Assembly: GCA_024408335.1 (NCBI GenBank)
Contig: JAKSVB010000001.1
Span: 124,001-188,000, forward strand
Length of the DNA stretch: 64,000 bases
DNA from: Bacilli bacterium
Lineage (GTDB): Bacteria; Bacillota_I; Bacilli_A; RFN20; CAG-826
Direction of reading: 5' to 3'
Part shown: one piece after another, positions 49,956-56,825 of the stretch
Layout: each line of letters begins with the position of its first letter
Numbering within the stretch: position 1 is the first letter of the stretch
Made by a program: the position numbers and the translations under genes
Notes under the pieces: generated by a model
The model's database searches: none
What the model saw: the letters and a program-made list of their open reading frames with translations, nothing else
What the model was told of the DNA's origin: nothing

Positions 49956-50177
49956 TTATTTCTTAGCAGCTTCAGCCTTAGCAAGTTTCTTGTTGAACTT
50001 GTCGATACGGCCGTCAACAGCAGCGCTTCTTTGTTTGCCGGTGTAGAATGGGTGGCAGTTTGCGCATGTTTCAACCTTGAGTTCTTCGCCGAGGGTTGAG
50101 CCGGTGATGAATGTGTTGCCGCAGCTGATGCAGGTAACTTTGCATTCATGATACTTTGGGTGGATGTCTTTTTTCAT
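49956..50177 (-). CDS. rpmE: 50S ribosomal protein L31, zinc form
   Basis: The 73-residue protein begins MKKDIHPKYHECKVTCISCGNTF and contains CANCHPFYTGKQR, the cysteines expected of the zinc-binding C+ type of L31. A basic Lys/Ala tail closes it. AAAGGAG lies about 7 nt before the ATG. It has its own promoter, a leader with a palindrome, and a terminator, so it is monocistronic. Confidence 0.96.
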   Translation of the reverse strand: MKKDIHPKYHECKVTCISCGNTFITGSTLGEELKVETCANCHPFYTGKQRSAAVDGRIDKFNKKLAKAEAAKK

Positions 50178-50196
50178 TTTCTTTACTCCTTTCGCC

Positions 50197-50217
50197 TTGG
50201 TAAATAATCATTACCAA
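50197..50217 (-). promoter_or_regulatory. Palindrome in the rpmE leader (L31 leader or Fur/Zur-type box)
   Basis: TTGGTAA-N7-TTACCAA lies about 15 nt downstream of the predicted transcription start of rpmE. The centre contains TAATCATTA, the core of Fur-family (Zur, Fur, PerR) boxes. As RNA it forms a 7-bp hairpin just before the ribosome binding site, as expected for an autoregulatory ribosomal-protein leader. Confidence 0.5.
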
Positions 50218-50233
50218 AGAGAGTTCGGTTGTA

Positions 50234-50262
50234 ATCATACTTGAGTGCACCAAGATGTGCAA
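50234..50262 (-). promoter_or_regulatory. rpmE promoter
   Basis: On the minus strand TTGCAC (50257-50262), a 17-bp spacer and TATGAT (50234-50239) form a good sigma-A promoter 57 bp upstream of the rpmE ATG. Confidence 0.75.
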
Positions 50263-50307
50263 GCAAAAAAGGCAAAATGTAAAAGAGTATTTCTTAAGAA
50301 AACTCCG

Positions 50308-50793
50308 TTATTCCTCTTTTGTTAGGCTGATTTGGTTCTCTTCGTCGATCTTTTGCTCTGGTTCTGCCTTTTTGTTCTTAACAAAGAACATGGCTCCGGC
50401 AGCGATCTCTATGACCGAAAGAGTTGTTACTGGAAGCATGCCTACCACTGCGTACATAACGCTGAGAGTTGGATCGTTATTACAGGCAACAATCGCTTTA
50501 GCGATTATAAAAATCGATGTGAATAACATAACCGCAAAAGGAACGGTTAGAACCCACGGATAAATATTCTCTTCGATCTCTTTAGGCTTTCCGATCACCA
50601 AAAGTTGGAAGAGAAGAGTTATGCCTAAGGTGAGGATTGAGTAAATGGCAGGAAGGAAGGATGCCTCAAACGCTTTTGATGAATCGATGTAGTAGGCAAG
50701 CGCAACGGTAACCGAGTTCTTTAAAAACAAAGAGGCCGCGATTACGAACACCAAGTAGCTTATGATTCGCTTAATGATCTTTAAGGCTTCCAT
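50308..50793 (-). CDS. Hypothetical four-helix membrane protein
   Basis: This 161-residue protein has four predicted membrane helices (about 8-30, 44-67, 78-101, 110-135) and a charged cytoplasmic tail (KNKKAEPEQKIDEENQISLTKEE). I do not recognise its family. It starts 1 bp after the metallo-beta-lactamase-fold hydrolase gene ends and is probably co-transcribed with it. No terminator was found after it. Confidence 0.62.
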   Translation of the reverse strand: MEALKIIKRIISYLVFVIAASLFLKNSVTVALAYYIDSSKAFEASFLPAIYSILTLGITLLFQLLVIGKPKEIEENIYPWVLTVPFAVMLFTSIFIIAKAIVACNNDPTLSVMYAVVGMLPVTTLSVIEIAAGAMFFVKNKKAEPEQKIDEENQISLTKEE

Positions 50794-50794
50794 C

Positions 50795-51391
50795 TTATTT
50801 CTCCAGCTCGATTTCTTCGTTTGGTCTCATGAGCATCGCCATCGGTGCGGTGACTCTCATAGCTTGCTTGATGTCGATTAAAACTCCTGGCCTCATGTGC
50901 ATTGGAATCATGTGCTTTGGGTTTATTGCAATTGCTGCTTTTGTTGCGTCCTCAGGTGTCATCGTGTAGGTGCCATCAATTGGTAAAAGAGCATAGTCAA
51001 TATTTTCGTTTTTTAATTCAAGCATCTCAGGAATAAAATCTGTATCTCCAGGGTGATAGAGTTTGATTCCTTCAACTTCGATAAGGTAGCCAACACATGC
51101 ATTTTTGTCATGGTGTGAGTTATAGGCAGGAACTGCCTTAATCTTAAGGCCCTTGGTTTCGAAGGTACGATACACTCCATCAGCTAAAGCGTCTTTTGAA
51201 CGGATTGCATAACCTCCAGGATTAAAGGTAATAAGATTGATGTCGTTATGATCGTAATGTTCGTGGGTGATTAGAACTAAGTCTGCAGGGGTCTTGTATC
51301 CTTCACCTGCAAAAGGGTCGATGAAAATTACTTTTCCTTCGCTAGTTGTTAATCTAAATGAAGCGTGTCCTTGATAAAAAAGCTTGGCCAT
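50795..51391 (-). CDS. Metal-dependent hydrolase, UPF0173/YtkL-like metallo-beta-lactamase fold
   Basis: The 198-residue protein has the metal-binding motif THEHYDHND (H-x-H-x-D-H) at about 37-45, further histidines in YNSHHDKN and LYHPGDTDFIPEM, and NPKHMIPMHMRPG near the C-terminus. This is the UPF0173 (UlaG-like) group of metallo-beta-lactamase-fold hydrolases, whose substrates are mostly unknown. Its N-terminus ITYQGHASFRLTTSEGKVIFIDPFAGEGYK-like opening is typical. AGGAG precedes the ATG. Confidence 0.87.
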   Translation of the reverse strand: MAKLFYQGHASFRLTTSEGKVIFIDPFAGEGYKTPADLVLITHEHYDHNDINLITFNPGGYAIRSKDALADGVYRTFETKGLKIKAVPAYNSHHDKNACVGYLIEVEGIKLYHPGDTDFIPEMLELKNENIDYALLPIDGTYTMTPEDATKAAIAINPKHMIPMHMRPGVLIDIKQAMRVTAPMAMLMRPNEEIELEK

Positions 51392-51461
51392 GTTGATATC
51401 TCCTTACCTATAGTTTATCAACTTCAAAGCACAGTATAAAATACAAAATTCAAAATATGTT

Positions 51462-51496
51462 TTTACCTTTTTTCTAGGTCTTGTTATAATTCGGCT
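51462..51496 (+). promoter_or_regulatory. Leaderless promoter of the AbiEi-like gene
   Basis: TTTACC (51462-51467), a 17-bp spacer and TATAAT (51485-51490) preceded by TGT give an extended -10 promoter. The ATG (51497) lies exactly 6 nt after the -10 and has no ribosome binding site. Confidence 0.7.
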
Positions 51497-52111
51497 ATGA
51501 ATAATGTTTTACTTACAACAATTAAAAAGCAATTCAAGAAAAACGAACTCTTTTCAGCAAGCGATATCAAAGGAAAAACCTTAAGCGCCATAACAATCAA
51601 GGAAGAACTCGTTGAATTAGTAAAACAAGGTCAGCTCAAAAGATTCTCTTATGGTTTCTATTATATTCCCGGAGAAGGAGAACCAAAGGCCTCTGATGCA
51701 ATAGAGCTTCGCTACATTAATAATGGCTCTGAAGTCTATGGCTTTTATACGGGCGATTGCTTTATTAGTGTCCTTAACGGATCCTCGCCAACGGATAATG
51801 ATAAGATAGAGATAATGACAAACAAAGCGACTAGCGGAAAGAAAAACGTCTATATGTTTTCTAGGAGGTTCGTTCTTAGAAAGCCATACGTGAAGATTAA
51901 TAAAATCAATGTCTCTATCAATTCTTTCCTTAGTTATATCACAATGACTCCATTAGACAAAGTTAAAGAAAACTATTCTATCCTAGCGAGCTTTATTAAG
52001 AAGGCTCATTTAGCTGCTACAGACGTTATGGAGCTTGCTTCGAGTTATCCTTCAAAAACAGCTTCAAAGCTTCTAGCCTCCGATCTATATAGATGTCTTT
52101 GGAAACATTAA
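51497..52111 (+). CDS. AbiEi/DUF6088-like antitoxin-type regulator, orphan
   Basis: The 204-residue protein has an N-terminal winged-helix-like part (FSASDIKGKTLSAITIKEELVELVKQGQLKRFSYGFYYIP) followed by YGFYTGDCFISVLNGSSPTDNDKIEIMTNKAT. This pattern resembles AbiEi-type antitoxins and DUF6088 proteins, which repress type IV toxin-antitoxin operons. No AbiEii-type nucleotidyltransferase toxin is adjacent on either strand. The stop codon TAA is completed by the first base of the IS1182-type element. The family assignment is from pattern only and could be wrong. Confidence 0.55.
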   Translation: MNNVLLTTIKKQFKKNELFSASDIKGKTLSAITIKEELVELVKQGQLKRFSYGFYYIPGEGEPKASDAIELRYINNGSEVYGFYTGDCFISVLNGSSPTDNDKIEIMTNKATSGKKNVYMFSRRFVLRKPYVKINKINVSINSFLSYITMTPLDKVKENYSILASFIKKAHLAATDVMELASSYPSKTASKLLASDLYRCLWKH

Positions 52112-52139
52112 AAGGGGCTGTTCGAAAACCTATAGGTGA
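52111..52139 (+). repeat. Left terminal inverted repeat of the IS1182-type element
   Basis: Identical over 29 bp to the complement of 53872-53900. It contains the palindrome CCTATAGG. Similarity continues less perfectly for about 15 bp inward. Confidence 0.92.
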
Positions 52140-52161
52140 GTAGACGCTCCTTTTTTTATGA

Positions 52162-52197
52162 AAAAAGATGTGAAATCGCGAGAAATCACATCTTTTT
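52162..52197. terminator. Internal insulating terminator of the IS element
   Basis: AAAAAGATGTGA pairs with TCACATCTTTTT over 12 bp around a 12-nt loop, with T-runs on both strands. It lies between the left end and the transposase ribosome binding site, so it should shield the transposase from read-through. Confidence 0.85.
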
Positions 52198-52251
52198 GTT
52201 ACAATACTCTTGTTCAGGGAGGTATTGTATGCCTTATTTTAACACGGAAAA

Positions 52252-53856
52252 ATGTTTTTGGTTCCTTCCTTAGACCTCGATGTTAAGGAAAAGGAAAAAA
52301 TGCAAAGATTTTTGACTTTATTAGATAACTCTAATGTTGGTTCGATAATCGATAGATATATAAGAAACAACACTTCTTTGGGTGGTAGGCCAGGATATAA
52401 CTACTTTCATTTATTTGCCACAATACTCTATGGATTTGCATTTGGGAAATCTACATTAAGGGAACTTGCTGATGCGTGCAAATATGATCTTAGATACATT
52501 TACCTAATGGAACAGGAAACGCCTTCATACACTAAGTTTTGCGATTTTATTAATAAGGTGATCGTCCCTAACGAAGAAGAGATATTTTCATTAATAAATG
52601 CAGAAATCCAAAACGAGACGGGCATCGATTTTGAAGACGCTTTCATAGACGGAACAAAATACGAGGCAAACGCAAACAAATATAAATTTGTTTGGAAACC
52701 CATCAAACATCACAAGAACATTTCCATTAAGGCAGGGAACATCATCAAAGAACATGATTTGATACCGAACTTCAACGATGAGGCCATGATCAAAAGCTCC
52801 ACTGTCGCCTATGCCTTAACCCATTTAAACAACAAGAGAGACAGTTTCGATGAGAAGACATACATAACGCTTCATAAAACGCTTTTAGCAATTCTCGATA
52901 AAGTGATGGAATACGAAGAAAAGGAAGAGATATGTGGCCCTGATAGAAAGTCATATTATAAAACGGATAAAGACGCTACTGCGATGGCATTGAAAGCTGA
53001 TTACTATTCGGGTTTGGGAAGCAATATGCATGCCGCTTACAACATCCAGCTTTTGGTCATCAAAGGATATGTTTTTTCATATGATATATCCCAAGAAAGA
53101 ACAGATATTGACGTGTTTATTCCAACAATCGATAGATTTTTTCGACTTTATGGGTATTTTCCAAAAAGAATATGTGCAGATGCCGGATATGGCTCATTAG
53201 ATAATTATCGCTACCTTCATAAATGCCGCATTGAAAATTACGTTAAGCATCAATCGTGGGAAGGCAATAAATCAGGGAGAAATCCTGATTGCTATCATTT
53301 GAATGATGACGACACGATCACTTGTTTAAATGCGAAAAAGGGATATGAGGTAAAACTTGATTATCGCCATCCAAGAAAAGCAGAAGCTGTATTTTATAAA
53401 GTTGAAGGATGCGGCCCTTGTCCATGGTCCCCATTTTGCAAAAAGTACATGAGAAGACAAGATGAGGATTTTAGGATATTCGAGGTCGTCAAAGAACTTG
53501 AAAGATATAAATATGAATCAGAAGAAAACCTATGTTCGCCAAAAGGGATAGAGATAAGAGTTAATCGCTCTATACAAGTCGAAGGTGCGTTCGGCATCAC
53601 GAAACAAGATTATGGGTACACAAGGGCAAGAAGAAGAGGGATAAATAAAGTATCGACCGAAATAATGCTAAATTCACTTGGTTTAAATGTCGCAAAATTA
53701 TTTCGTTATTTTGAGACTGGAAAGCTTAATTCGTTTTGGATTGCTCCTATTGATTTACAGCCTGAAGAATTTAAAAAACCAAACCTAAAAAGATTGGTTA
53801 AAAAGGGAAAGAAAATTAATGCCTCAATGATAGAAAATTATGGCAAAGCAAAATAA
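52252..53856 (+). CDS. IS1182-family DDE transposase; start ambiguous (possible frameshift)
   Basis: The 534-residue frame has an N-terminal DUF772-type domain (RPGYNYFHLFATILYGFAFGKSTLRELADACKYDLRYIYL) and the DDE triad Asp133 (AFIDGTKYEAN), Asp310 (ICADAGYGS) and Glu444 (QVEGAFGITKQDYGYTRARRRG). A cysteine cluster CGPCPWSPFC lies between the last two. The ATG at 52252 has no ribosome binding site. A strong GGGAGG serves an ATG at 52229, whose frame reads MPYFNTEK and would join this frame after a -1 shift in the A-run at 52248-52252. Either the copy has lost one A, or frameshifting is used. Confidence 0.9.
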   Translation: MFLVPSLDLDVKEKEKMQRFLTLLDNSNVGSIIDRYIRNNTSLGGRPGYNYFHLFATILYGFAFGKSTLRELADACKYDLRYIYLMEQETPSYTKFCDFINKVIVPNEEEIFSLINAEIQNETGIDFEDAFIDGTKYEANANKYKFVWKPIKHHKNISIKAGNIIKEHDLIPNFNDEAMIKSSTVAYALTHLNNKRDSFDEKTYITLHKTLLAILDKVMEYEEKEEICGPDRKSYYKTDKDATAMALKADYYSGLGSNMHAAYNIQLLVIKGYVFSYDISQERTDIDVFIPTIDRFFRLYGYFPKRICADAGYGSLDNYRYLHKCRIENYVKHQSWEGNKSGRNPDCYHLNDDDTITCLNAKKGYEVKLDYRHPRKAEAVFYKVEGCGPCPWSPFCKKYMRRQDEDFRIFEVVKELERYKYESEENLCSPKGIEIRVNRSIQVEGAFGITKQDYGYTRARRRGINKVSTEIMLNSLGLNVAKLFRYFETGKLNSFWIAPIDLQPEEFKKPNLKRLVKKGKKINASMIENYGKAK

Positions 53857-53871
53857 AAAGAGGCGTTCTAT

Positions 53872-53900
53872 TCACCTATAGGTTTTCGAACAGCCCCTTT
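53872..53900 (-). repeat. Right terminal inverted repeat of the IS1182-type element
   Basis: Exact complement of the left repeat at 52111-52139. Confidence 0.92.
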
Positions 53901-53918
53901 ATGCTTCTGTTTTGGACC

Positions 53919-55076
53919 CTATTTAAGAGCTTCAGCGTACTCTGAGAAATCCCAGTCAGGATGAAGTTCCATAATCATCTTCAAGCCTTCTTTCATGAGG
54001 GTTTCTTCGACGGCTCTCTTGTCTTCTCCTGACGATTTGATTGCGGCGTCTGCTTTATCCATAGCGACCTTAACTTCGCCTTCTGATTCTTCTACAAGAC
54101 CGCTGACTAATAAGTAAGCTCTTACAGCAGGAGCGGTGCCAAGATCAGCGATGAAGCGTTTTTCATCGTGCTTAAGGAACTTGTATTCCTCAACAGCCTC
54201 TGCTCTTGGGTTTAAGTAAAGGTGTAATGCCATCTTTTGAGCGATAGCGTTAAGGTATGTTCTAGCAGAAACCTTGTCTTTTGAAGCGATCGTAAGTTCG
54301 TTGATTCTTAATGCTTCATCGAACTTCTTTTCTTGAAGGGCCTTATATAAGGCAACATCGTTCATTTTAACTGTGAAATCAGTAACTGAGTCGTAGATTG
54401 GTGTTTCGCCAACGTCTTCGCCACGTGCCATCTTGTCGTTAGCAATGAGGATTTCGTTAAAGGCCTTAACGTTGGTTTCGTTGTTGAAGATAGCGATATA
54501 TTGGCCATCATTCTTTGAATCTAATGCAGCAGGGAAGATGTTGTACATGAAGATTAAACATCCGACGGTTAAATCAACAAGAGCGATCAAATATGGGGTG
54601 ATCATGTTGCCGTTTCCTGCATTCATAGCGGATTTGCTGACAGACATCAAAACAACACAAATAGCGACTTCAACTAAGAAAAAGACAAGAGGCATATAGA
54701 TCATGTGTCTTGGGTTGCTCTTTTCTGCATCTAATGGAACGACTTTGGTTTCGCCGGTGATTCCGTCAAAACCACCAACTGTAAGTTTGAATTTGTCGTC
54801 TTTCTTTCTTTTAAATTGGATTCCTAAGCAAGTTAATGAGGTGATTTTGTATTTACCAATCTTAGCGCCGATAAAGTGACCTAATTCTAAGATAACGGCA
54901 TTAAGAACGACGCCAACCAAAACAGAAAGTAAAACAAGAACGATGCCGTTCATTGGGATGAATCTTGCAAAGTTTTCGTCAGAAACTGTTGGTCGAATAA
55001 AAGAAAGGCCAACCCAGATGGCGCCTCCAAGCATGAGGATATATACGAGATATCCCATTAAATCGTTTTTCTTCAT
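53919..55076 (-). CDS. M50-like membrane protein with degenerate zinc motif
   Basis: The 385-residue protein has about five membrane helices in its first 200 residues. In helix two VILELGHFIGAKIGKYK is the site-2-protease (M50) pattern HExxH with the first His replaced by Leu63 (Leu-Glu-Leu-Gly-His67). MYNIFPAALDSKNDGQYI (178-195) corresponds to the third-ligand NxxPxxxLDxxNDG motif. The C-terminal 190 residues are soluble, helical and TPR-like. It may be a pseudoprotease, or the motif may work differently. AGGAGG precedes the ATG. It follows the alcohol dehydrogenase gene by 15 bp and converges on the IS element. Confidence 0.68.
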   Translation of the reverse strand: MKKNDLMGYLVYILMLGGAIWVGLSFIRPTVSDENFARFIPMNGIVLVLLSVLVGVVLNAVILELGHFIGAKIGKYKITSLTCLGIQFKRKKDDKFKLTVGGFDGITGETKVVPLDAEKSNPRHMIYMPLVFFLVEVAICVVLMSVSKSAMNAGNGNMITPYLIALVDLTVGCLIFMYNIFPAALDSKNDGQYIAIFNNETNVKAFNEILIANDKMARGEDVGETPIYDSVTDFTVKMNDVALYKALQEKKFDEALRINELTIASKDKVSARTYLNAIAQKMALHLYLNPRAEAVEEYKFLKHDEKRFIADLGTAPAVRAYLLVSGLVEESEGEVKVAMDKADAAIKSSGEDKRAVEETLMKEGLKMIMELHPDWDFSEYAEALK

Positions 55077-55091
55077 TTTGAGTCCTCCTAA

Positions 55092-56267
55092 TTAAAGACA
55101 AAGAGCGTAAACCGCTTTTATGTCGGATTCGTTTAGTGGTTGGGGATATAAGCCAATCACACGTGTGCCATCGCAACTCGCTAAACGAACTAATTCAGGA
55201 AGGTCGCTTTCGGTTATGCCAACTTCTCTTAATGTAGTTGGGATTCCTAGAGAGATATAGAAATCTCTCATTGCTTCGATCCCTATTATAGCTGCTTTTT
55301 CATCGTTTTGCTCTTCAATATTGAAAAGTTTGCGACTTAAAGCAGCAAATTTTTTCAAATCTTTCTTATAAACGTACTTCGCCCAACCAAGATAGCATAT
55401 TGCGATGCCTGCTCCATGGGTAACATCTGTTTTATAGCCAGAAACGGCGTGTTCTAAAGCGTGAACGACAAAAGGTGACTTAATCTTACCGATTGCGGTC
55501 AAACCGTCGTGAGAAAGGCTGGAATCAAGCATAAGGGCAGCTTGCGCCTCATAATCGGTTGGATTATTGTATGCGATTCTAGCGTTTTCCACTTCATGCT
55601 TTAAAAGAGCTAAGGCCCATTCGTCGCAGATCATGTTCCCATCTGACACCCCAAAGAAGCGTTCCATGGTGTGCATCATCATATCCGCTACGCCAACGGC
55701 GATTTGGAATTTTGGTAAGGTAAATAAGAGTTCTGGATCTTCGATTGCGAATAAAGGTCTATTTAATGGGTGGTTAAAACCGGTTTTGTTCTTTGTTGAT
55801 GGTTCTGTTATGACACACGAATCGCTTGATTCGCTTCCTGCTGCAGCGATAGTGAGAACTACGCCAAGTGGAAGTGTTTTGGTTGGAACGGCCTTCTTCA
55901 AATTGAAATCGAAAGGATGGCCATCGTAGAAATAGTTGGCGCAAATTGATTTAGCGACATCGATGACGCTTCCTCCGCCTACTGCTAATAAACAATCAGG
56001 CTTATATTGTTTTGCGATTCCTAATCCTTCTTCGACAAAACGGAGTTCTGGGTTTGGAGAGATGCCGGAATACTCAACAAAGTCGAGCTCTGCTTCTTTG
56101 AGTTTACAGACTATACGATCAAATAATCCGCTCTTTTTGACTGAGTTTTGCCCGCAAATAAGCATTATTTTCTTAAAACCATAGCCTTTTAAGATATCTC
56201 CAACCTTCTCTTCGCTCTTTCTTCCAAAGATGATTCTTGTTGAATTAATAAAATCGAAGTCTCTCAT
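55092..56267 (-). CDS. Iron-containing alcohol dehydrogenase (group III)
   Basis: The 391-residue enzyme interconverts an alcohol and aldehyde with NAD(P)H. The nucleotide-binding LAVGGGSVIDVAKSI, the Fe ligands within VADMMMHTMERFF and HDGLTAIGKIKSPFVVHALEHAVSGYKTDVTHGAGIAICYLGWAKYV, and the VLTIAAAGSESSDSCVIT segment identify the butanol-dehydrogenase-like branch. It overlaps the TetR-type regulator by 4 bp, which suggests that the regulator controls this dehydrogenase. Confidence 0.93.
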   Translation of the reverse strand: MRDFDFINSTRIIFGRKSEEKVGDILKGYGFKKIMLICGQNSVKKSGLFDRIVCKLKEAELDFVEYSGISPNPELRFVEEGLGIAKQYKPDCLLAVGGGSVIDVAKSICANYFYDGHPFDFNLKKAVPTKTLPLGVVLTIAAAGSESSDSCVITEPSTKNKTGFNHPLNRPLFAIEDPELLFTLPKFQIAVGVADMMMHTMERFFGVSDGNMICDEWALALLKHEVENARIAYNNPTDYEAQAALMLDSSLSHDGLTAIGKIKSPFVVHALEHAVSGYKTDVTHGAGIAICYLGWAKYVYKKDLKKFAALSRKLFNIEEQNDEKAAIIGIEAMRDFYISLGIPTTLREVGITESDLPELVRLASCDGTRVIGLYPQPLNESDIKAVYALCL

Positions 56268-56821
56268 TTCTTCCTCTCCTCTCTAGATAATTCAACCAAC
56301 CCAGGGAGGATGGTGAGCAGTGATGCGTTAATAAATCTTCTCATGTATTTTTCGAACTTCACGACGGTGATTGTAGGGTCTCTAAAGCAATAGCTGAACT
56401 CGTTTCCAACAACGTTCGCATATCTTCTAGAAATATTTCTATAACAAGCAACTGTGAGGTTGTAGTTGTCTGCGCTTCTTAAAAGGGCGAAAACCTTTGA
56501 GATGATTTTGTTGTAGAAGAACGCGTCAACTAAATCGTGGGCAGCACTGTTATATGTCGATTTAATAAAATCAAAGTTCTTTTTTGAGTATTCAAGAATT
56601 GAATAGAGGACGCCTTGAATATCTGTTGCTTCGTTAACGCCGCTGACGGTTTCATTTAAAAAGACCGCAGCTAAAAGGTCATAGATATCTGTGTAGTGGT
56701 AATAGAAAGTTTGCCTATGGCAATTACACTTTTCGCAAAGAATGGTGACGTTAATATCATCTAAAGACTTTGTTTGGAGCAGTTCTTTTAAAGCGTGCTT
56801 TAATCTAGCTTCGGTAATCAT
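56264..56821 (-). CDS. TetR/AcrR family regulator
   Basis: The N-terminal helix-turn-helix reads TEARLKHALKELLQTKSLDDINVTILCEKCNCHRQTFYYHYTDIYDLLAAVF, typical of TetR proteins of the DhaS type. The remaining 130 residues are the helical ligand domain. I start at the ATG at 56821 (MITEARLKHAL), giving 185 residues; the frame extends 12 codons further but into the P-type ATPase gene. It overlaps the dehydrogenase gene by 4 bp (ATGA). Confidence 0.85.
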   Translation of the reverse strand: MITEARLKHALKELLQTKSLDDINVTILCEKCNCHRQTFYYHYTDIYDLLAAVFLNETVSGVNEATDIQGVLYSILEYSKKNFDFIKSTYNSAAHDLVDAFFYNKIISKVFALLRSADNYNLTVACYRNISRRYANVVGNEFSYCFRDPTITVVKFEKYMRRFINASLLTILPGLVELSREERKK

Positions 56822-56825
56822 ACGA

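Larger units (their letters stand above)
52111..53900 (+). mobile_element. IS1182-family insertion sequence
   Basis: The 1790-bp element is bounded by perfect 29-bp terminal inverted repeats (AAAGGGGCTGTTCG... on the left, its complement on the right). It contains one DDE transposase gene and, just inside the left end, a bidirectional terminator that would block transcription from outside. No unambiguous target-site duplication flanks it; only a single A is shared. Confidence 0.92.

Noticed and set aside
49841-50149. 102-codon minus-strand frame next to metG
   Set aside because: It is the shadow of rpmE in another frame and runs through the rpmE terminator; rpmE itself is clear in the correct frame.
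52100-53910. Target-site duplication of the IS1182-type element
   Set aside because: Flanks read CATTA on the left and ATGC on the right; only one base can be shared, so no duplication is claimed.
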